Source: Mogibacterium sp. (GTDB lineage: Bacteria > Bacillota > Clostridia > Peptostreptococcales > Anaerovoracaceae). Taken from it: DNA of 64,000 nucleotides. The DNA lies in contig JAFWHB010000031.1 in assembly GCA_017512145.1 (NCBI GenBank), forward strand, positions 1 through 64,000. Direction: 5' to 3'. The position numbers were made by a program, and so were the translations under genes. A model generated the notes under the pieces. It made no database searches. It was not told where the DNA came from and saw only the letters and a program-made list of their open reading frames with translations. Positions 61,932 through 64,000 of this stretch are shown here, one piece after another. Numbering within the stretch: the stretch's first letter is position 1; each line of letters starts with the position of its first letter.

Positions 61932-62645
61932 CTACCATTCTATTTCGGAGATAGGTACAGGATCAGGATTGACTGTGACATCCTGCACCCTGCCGCTTCT
62001 TACACTTATGACTCTGTCAGCCATAGGCGTGATGGCCTTGTTGTGAGTTATGATTATTACCGTAGTTCCTGAATTCCTCGCCTGATCCTGCAGGAGCTGG
62101 AGGATGGCTTTACCAGTGTTGTAGTCAAGGGCACCGGTAGGCTCATCGCAGAGGAGCAGCTTTGGATTCTTGGCAAGTGCTCTTGCGATAGCAACTCTCT
62201 GCTGCTCTCCGCCAGAAAGCTGTCCGGGGAAATTATTCATTCTGTCCCCAAGACCGACAGCCTTCAGCGTCTCGGCCGGATCCAGCGGATCCTTGCAGAT
62301 CTGAGTCGCAAGCGAAACATTCTCGAGAGCCGTGAGGTTCTGCACCAGATTATAGAACTGGAAGACAAACCCGATATCGTACCTGCGGTACTTTGTCAGT
62401 TCTCTCGCATTCATGCTGCTTATTTCTCTTCCGTCAAGGATCACCCGTCCACTTGTGAGAGTATCCATGCCGCCAAGGATATTCAGAAGAGTCGTTTTGC
62501 CCGCGCCGGATTCTCCGACGACCACTGCAAGCTCGCCCTTGTTCACGGAGAAGCTTGCGTCTGCAAGCGCTTCGATATCCACTTCCCCGACATGGTAGAC
62601 CTTGCGCACATTTTCAAACAGTACATAGCCTTCTTCTCTTGCCAT
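61932..62645 (-). CDS. ABC transporter ATP-binding protein, LolD/MacB-like
   Basis: A 237-residue ATPase: Walker [10 protein letters not shown], signature [15 protein letters not shown], Walker [21 protein letters not shown]. The MacB/FtsE-type sequence and adjacent FtsX-like permease indicate an energy-coupled complex in the membrane. Confidence 0.95.
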   Translation of the reverse strand: MAREEGYVLFENVRKVYHVGEVDIEALADASFSVNKGELAVVVGESGAGKTTLLNILGGMDTLTSGRVILDGREISSMNARELTKYRRYDIGFVFQFYNLVQNLTALENVSLATQICKDPLDPAETLKAVGLGDRMNNFPGQLSGGEQQRVAIARALAKNPKLLLCDEPTGALDYNTGKAILQLLQDQARNSGTTVIIITHNKAITPMADRVISVRSGRVQDVTVNPDPVPISEIEW

Positions 62646-62656
62646 CTTGGGTACCT

Positions 62657-63553
62657 CTATATGAATATATTGATGCAGCCGATCAGAAGCCCGATAAGGC
62701 CTCCGAGGCTGACGATCATGTTGAGTTCATTCTTCATTACTGCAAGGACACCTTTTTCGAGGTCATCTACAGACATCGAATTGATCTTGTCCTCTACGAT
62801 CGACGCTACATTGATACGTCTGAGAGCAGAGTTTACGGCGTTGACGACAGACTCACGGTATGCCGCTGTCATCTTGGCTCTGACAAAGTCAGGATCATAT
62901 CCTGCCTGGCTCAGCACATGCAGAGGTGTCCTGTCGCCGAGATCATGGATCCTGCTGGCAGTTATCTCGCCGATCATCTCAGGTGCTTTGGCGTCGATGA
63001 ATTCCTCCATTTTCTCTCCTACGCTAGTCATGACTCTGTCGACAAGCTGCTCAGGAACGAAGGCCCGGAGGAATCTTGATGCCTGGATATGCTCATCCAG
63101 CATGTGATGACCTTCCTGGCGGATCACTTCCGGTATATTCATGCGCTTTATTGCATCAAGAATCTTGACATCAAGAAGCTCAACAAAGCTCTTCTCAAGC
63201 TTGTCGTATTTGGCCGGGCTGCCTGTGAGGATAGCCCCTGTCACTCTTATGTCCTCATCGAGGATGCTCATGGCCTTGTCTATCAGAGGCTTCTCGACCT
63301 CTTCGGTCAGGAGCTTGCCGGAGATATCCTCCATCGTGAACAGCTCATCCTGAACGATCTTACCTGCGGACTTCGCTAGTCTTGCCTTGCCCTTAGGAAT
63401 TGCTCCCGGAGTGAACGGTACTCTGTGCCCGAAGATGCGTTTTTCCTCATGAGGGAAGAACAGCATTTTGACAGCTATGAGGTTTGTAAAGTATCCGATC
63501 ACCGCTCCCACAAGAGGCGGCACTATGAACTTAGCTATAACAGCGTAACTCAT
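62657..63553 (-). CDS. DUF445 family membrane protein
   Basis: A 298-residue protein of the DUF445 family (YheB/YwoE-like), with a helix at each end (about 9-30 and 276-296) and a long helical body. Conserved KMLFFPHEEKRIFGHRVPFTPGAIPK is present. Function unknown. Its ATG overlaps the upstream stop (TAATG). Confidence 0.9.
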   Translation of the reverse strand: MSYAVIAKFIVPPLVGAVIGYFTNLIAVKMLFFPHEEKRIFGHRVPFTPGAIPKGKARLAKSAGKIVQDELFTMEDISGKLLTEEVEKPLIDKAMSILDEDIRVTGAILTGSPAKYDKLEKSFVELLDVKILDAIKRMNIPEVIRQEGHHMLDEHIQASRFLRAFVPEQLVDRVMTSVGEKMEEFIDAKAPEMIGEITASRIHDLGDRTPLHVLSQAGYDPDFVRAKMTAAYRESVVNAVNSALRRINVASIVEDKINSMSVDDLEKGVLAVMKNELNMIVSLGGLIGLLIGCINIFI

Positions 63554-64000
63554 TAACGTTCACCATCTTTCACTTCCTGCATGGCAGACTCCCTGTGAAG
63601 TCCGGCCTTACCTACAGAATGAGCAGCTATTCTGCTCAGATTATTATTTGCGCCTATGATCCAGAGGATGTCCCCTTCCTTGATCAGCATATTGGCATCA
63701 GGCATATGGGTTGCATATCCGTCTCTTTCGAGGCCTAGGATCATGCAGCCTGTCCTCGCTGTGATGCCGCTCTTCTTAATAGGCTTCTCTACATAGTTCT
63801 CAGTACCTCTTACCTGGATAGCCGCACACGCAAGAGCGTGATCAACATCCGGGTAGACGGCATCAAGAAACTCTCTGAGAGTGCGGATTCTGACTTTGTC
63901 CTTAAGATCCAGAGTCTTCCAGAATGTCTCGAGAGATTGTCTGTCACCTATTACATATACTTTATCGCCCGTCTGAATCACCGTCCTTGCCGGAGGCATC
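63553..64000 (-). CDS. TrkA-C (RCK_C) domain protein, 5' end beyond the window
   Basis: The 3' 148 codons of a gene read leftwards from the window edge. It carries the end of one RCK_C domain (VIQTGDKVYVIGD) and a complete second one (GITARTGCMILGLERDGYATHMPDANMLIKEGDILWIIG). RCK_C domains gate K+ uptake or proton antiport, so this is probably the tail of a cation:proton antiporter or a Trk/Ktr regulator. The true start is outside. Confidence 0.85.
   Translation of the reverse strand, partial: MPPARTVIQTGDKVYVIGDRQSLETFWKTLDLKDKVRIRTLREFLDAVYPDVDHALACAAIQVRGTENYVEKPIKKSGITARTGCMILGLERDGYATHMPDANMLIKEGDILWIIGANNNLSRIAAHSVGKAGLHRESAMQEVKDGER

Overview
The window looks like chromosome from an anaerobic, low-to-mid GC member of the Bacillota, most likely class Clostridia. 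Supporting signs are strong GGAGG ribosome-binding sites, many TTG/GTG starts, a selenocysteine-containing SelD, 2-hydroxyacyl-CoA dehydratase family proteins, a CsoR/CopA copper module, an AgrA/AgrC-like LytTR two-component pair, and gram-positive style lipoproteins. Genus cannot be fixed from sequence alone. No tRNA, rRNA, CRISPR, prophage or insertion sequence was seen.

Layout. 1-380: tandem 63-bp hairpin repeats. 381-7104: aspartate-family amino acid block, with asd, lysC and a frameshifted hom on the minus strand, divergent from thrC, an ACT protein and a LysR regulator of the selenium-associated type. 7176-8399: selD, read through an in-frame UGA. 8712-18655: mostly single-gene units (uracil permease, aminotransferase, DUF1015, beta-helix lipoprotein, PutP, SDR, DUF2804). 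18796-24656: a GntR/ABC operon, a TIGR01906 membrane protein, a decayed hydrolase locus and a WYL/GyrI/YoaP operon. 24839-29877: MoxR-DUF58-membrane protein-lipoprotein operon. 29929-30507: an apparent small-RNA gene with C-rich motifs and a 114-bp tandem repeat. 30508-37319: a seven-gene redox operon (large FAD/Fe-S oxidoreductase, HypA, two tiny proteins, two HgdB-like dehydratase-family proteins, a 56-residue membrane peptide). 37566-40572: CsoR-controlled copper export, with a CopZ-like domain fused to the end of CopA. 40655-45766: two alpha/beta hydrolases and a LytTR two-component system whose likely binding sites lie both at its own promoter and upstream of the neighbouring hydrolase-membrane fusion gene. 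45918-54059: flavoprotein, PTS IIC-like protein, MltG, a deacetylase operon, Nudix, and an MFS exporter with an apparently leaderless promoter. 54130-58201: SDR/VUT pair with a structured leader, serine dehydratase, and an XRE-S24 regulator beside a long inverted repeat. 58261-64000: cyclophilin, ABC/FtsX pair, DUF445, and the 3' end of a TrkA-C protein cut by the window edge.

The strongest candidates for something undescribed are: the seven-gene oxidoreductase/HypA/HgdB-like operon, which has no ATPase activator gene beside it; the C-rich small RNA with its own canonical promoter and terminator; and the copA gene, which appears able to make both the pump and a stand-alone 69-residue CopZ from an internal start. 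Two conventional gene calls need correction: selD (UGA is selenocysteine) and hom (one-base frameshift in an A4 run).
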